A model generated the notes under the pieces. It had not been told where the DNA came from. It ran no database searches and worked only from the letters and a program-made list of their open reading frames with translations. A DNA stretch of 32,759 bases from Streptomyces phaeochromogenes (GTDB taxonomy: Bacteria > Actinomycetota > Actinomycetes > Streptomycetales > Streptomycetaceae), in assembly GCF_001418655.1 (NCBI RefSeq), contig NZ_LIQZ01000212.1, positions 1 through 32,759 on the forward strand, written 5' to 3'. Numbering within the stretch: position 1 is the first letter of the stretch; each line of letters begins with the position of its first letter. Positions 32,399-32,759 of the stretch are shown here, in pieces. The translations under genes and the position numbers were made by a program.

Positions 32399-32650
32399 TC
32401 GGCGCTGGAACGAAGCAAGGAGCCACCGGTCGAGGCGGTGGTTGTGAAGGCAGCGCCGCCCGCCTCGAAGACCGGCCGGTTCGCCGACGAGGTCGTCCTG
32501 CCGCCGGCTAAGGCCGTCTTCCACAAGGACCTCCGCGCGGACACGAAGCGGCTCTTGCTCCTCCTGGCAACCGACCAACCGACGCCTGCGGGCCCTGTGT
32601 TGGGCGTGTCGCGGATGACGACCAGCCGGAGCGGGCTGCAGCCTGAAAGC

Positions 32651-32759
32651 ATGACCGACCTGAGCCAAGACCCCCGCTTCCTCCAGGACCCCTACCCCAC
32701 CTGCGCGGCCATGCGGTCCAGTTGCCCCGTGCAGCCCCTGCCCACCGGGCCCGGTGGGC
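32651..32759 (+). CDS. Cytochrome P450, first 36 codons (runs off the right edge)
   Basis: ATG 32651 opens a frame reading MTDLSQDPRFLQDPYPTCAA, then MRSSCPVQPLPTGPGG. The DPYPxxAxMRxxxPV pattern is the usual N-terminus of soluble actinobacterial cytochrome P450s, where it precedes the A helix. The Cys where Tyr is common in PTYAAL is a small deviation. The same frame is open upstream to at least 32438, but that part (GRFADEVVLPPAKAVFHKDL) does not resemble a P450, so I use the ATG. The heme-binding Cys region lies outside the window. It looks like a chromosomal or biosynthetic gene, and the accessory island probably ends between the GmrSD gene and here. Confidence 0.65.
   Translation, partial: MTDLSQDPRFLQDPYPTCAAMRSSCPVQPLPTGPGG

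Noticed and set aside
1..32759. CRISPR array or rRNA genes
   Set aside because: No regularly spaced direct repeats and no conserved rRNA segments were seen on reading.

Overview
The base composition (very GC-rich, third codon positions almost all G or C), GTG/TTG starts, a Streptomyces-type secreted guanyl RNase (RNase Sa family), actinomycete-type integrase and rare TTA leucine codons point to a Streptomyces or close relative. The window looks like an accessory region of a chromosome (or large plasmid): core-like genes sit at the edges (a truncated sensor histidine kinase at the left, the first codons of a cytochrome P450 at the right). Between them lie several independently acquired modules, most of them of kinds known from anti-phage defence.

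Layout. 1-1300: histidine kinase, a 67-aa membrane protein, and the 3' part of a broken RNase Sa gene. 1300-5955: a plasmid-derived maintenance module made of repeat-rich DNA, a frameshifted replication-initiator-like gene, a protein with three HTH repeats, a ParA ATPase, a ParB-like partner, and a small paralogue of that partner preceded by a perfect 34-bp palindrome. 6400-10190: an OLD-family ATPase/TOPRIM nuclease and an unknown 295-aa protein. 10454-11102: an intact secreted RNase Sa convergent with a 46-aa membrane protein, an inverted and diverged copy of the cassette at the left. 11293-15487: a complete ABC-three-component (ABC-3C) conflict system (XRE regulator, nuclease-like/CTD protein, middle component, DUF3732 ATPase). 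15611-17003: a decayed tyrosine integrase. 17318-23165: the most notable module, with EACC1 protein, a 1291-aa fusion of caspase-like protease, UPF1-like SF1 helicase and a weak Vsr-like tail, and a 493-aa unknown protein with a degenerate PD-(D/E)xK-like patch. 23429-28480: a 1683-aa DUF4011-helicase-Vsr-DUF3320 protein, convergent with it. 28602-28670: a strong terminator and a tRNA(Thr)-like 3' end, probably an attachment-site scar. 28977-32122: an unknown 332-aa protein and a GmrSD-type (DUF262/DUF1524) type IV restriction enzyme.

How the parts may work together (inference). ABC-3C, GmrSD, OLD, DUF4011-helicase-Vsr and EACC1-caspase-helicase are separate systems, each with its own transcription direction or spacing, gathered in one defence island. 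The EACC1 gene, the caspase-helicase gene and the DUF4011 gene each carry one TTA codon, so in a Streptomyces host their translation could depend on the bldA tRNA and be tied to development. The EACC1/caspase/helicase/493-aa cluster is the best candidate for an incompletely described system. No CRISPR array, rRNA, intact tRNA or intact insertion sequence was seen.
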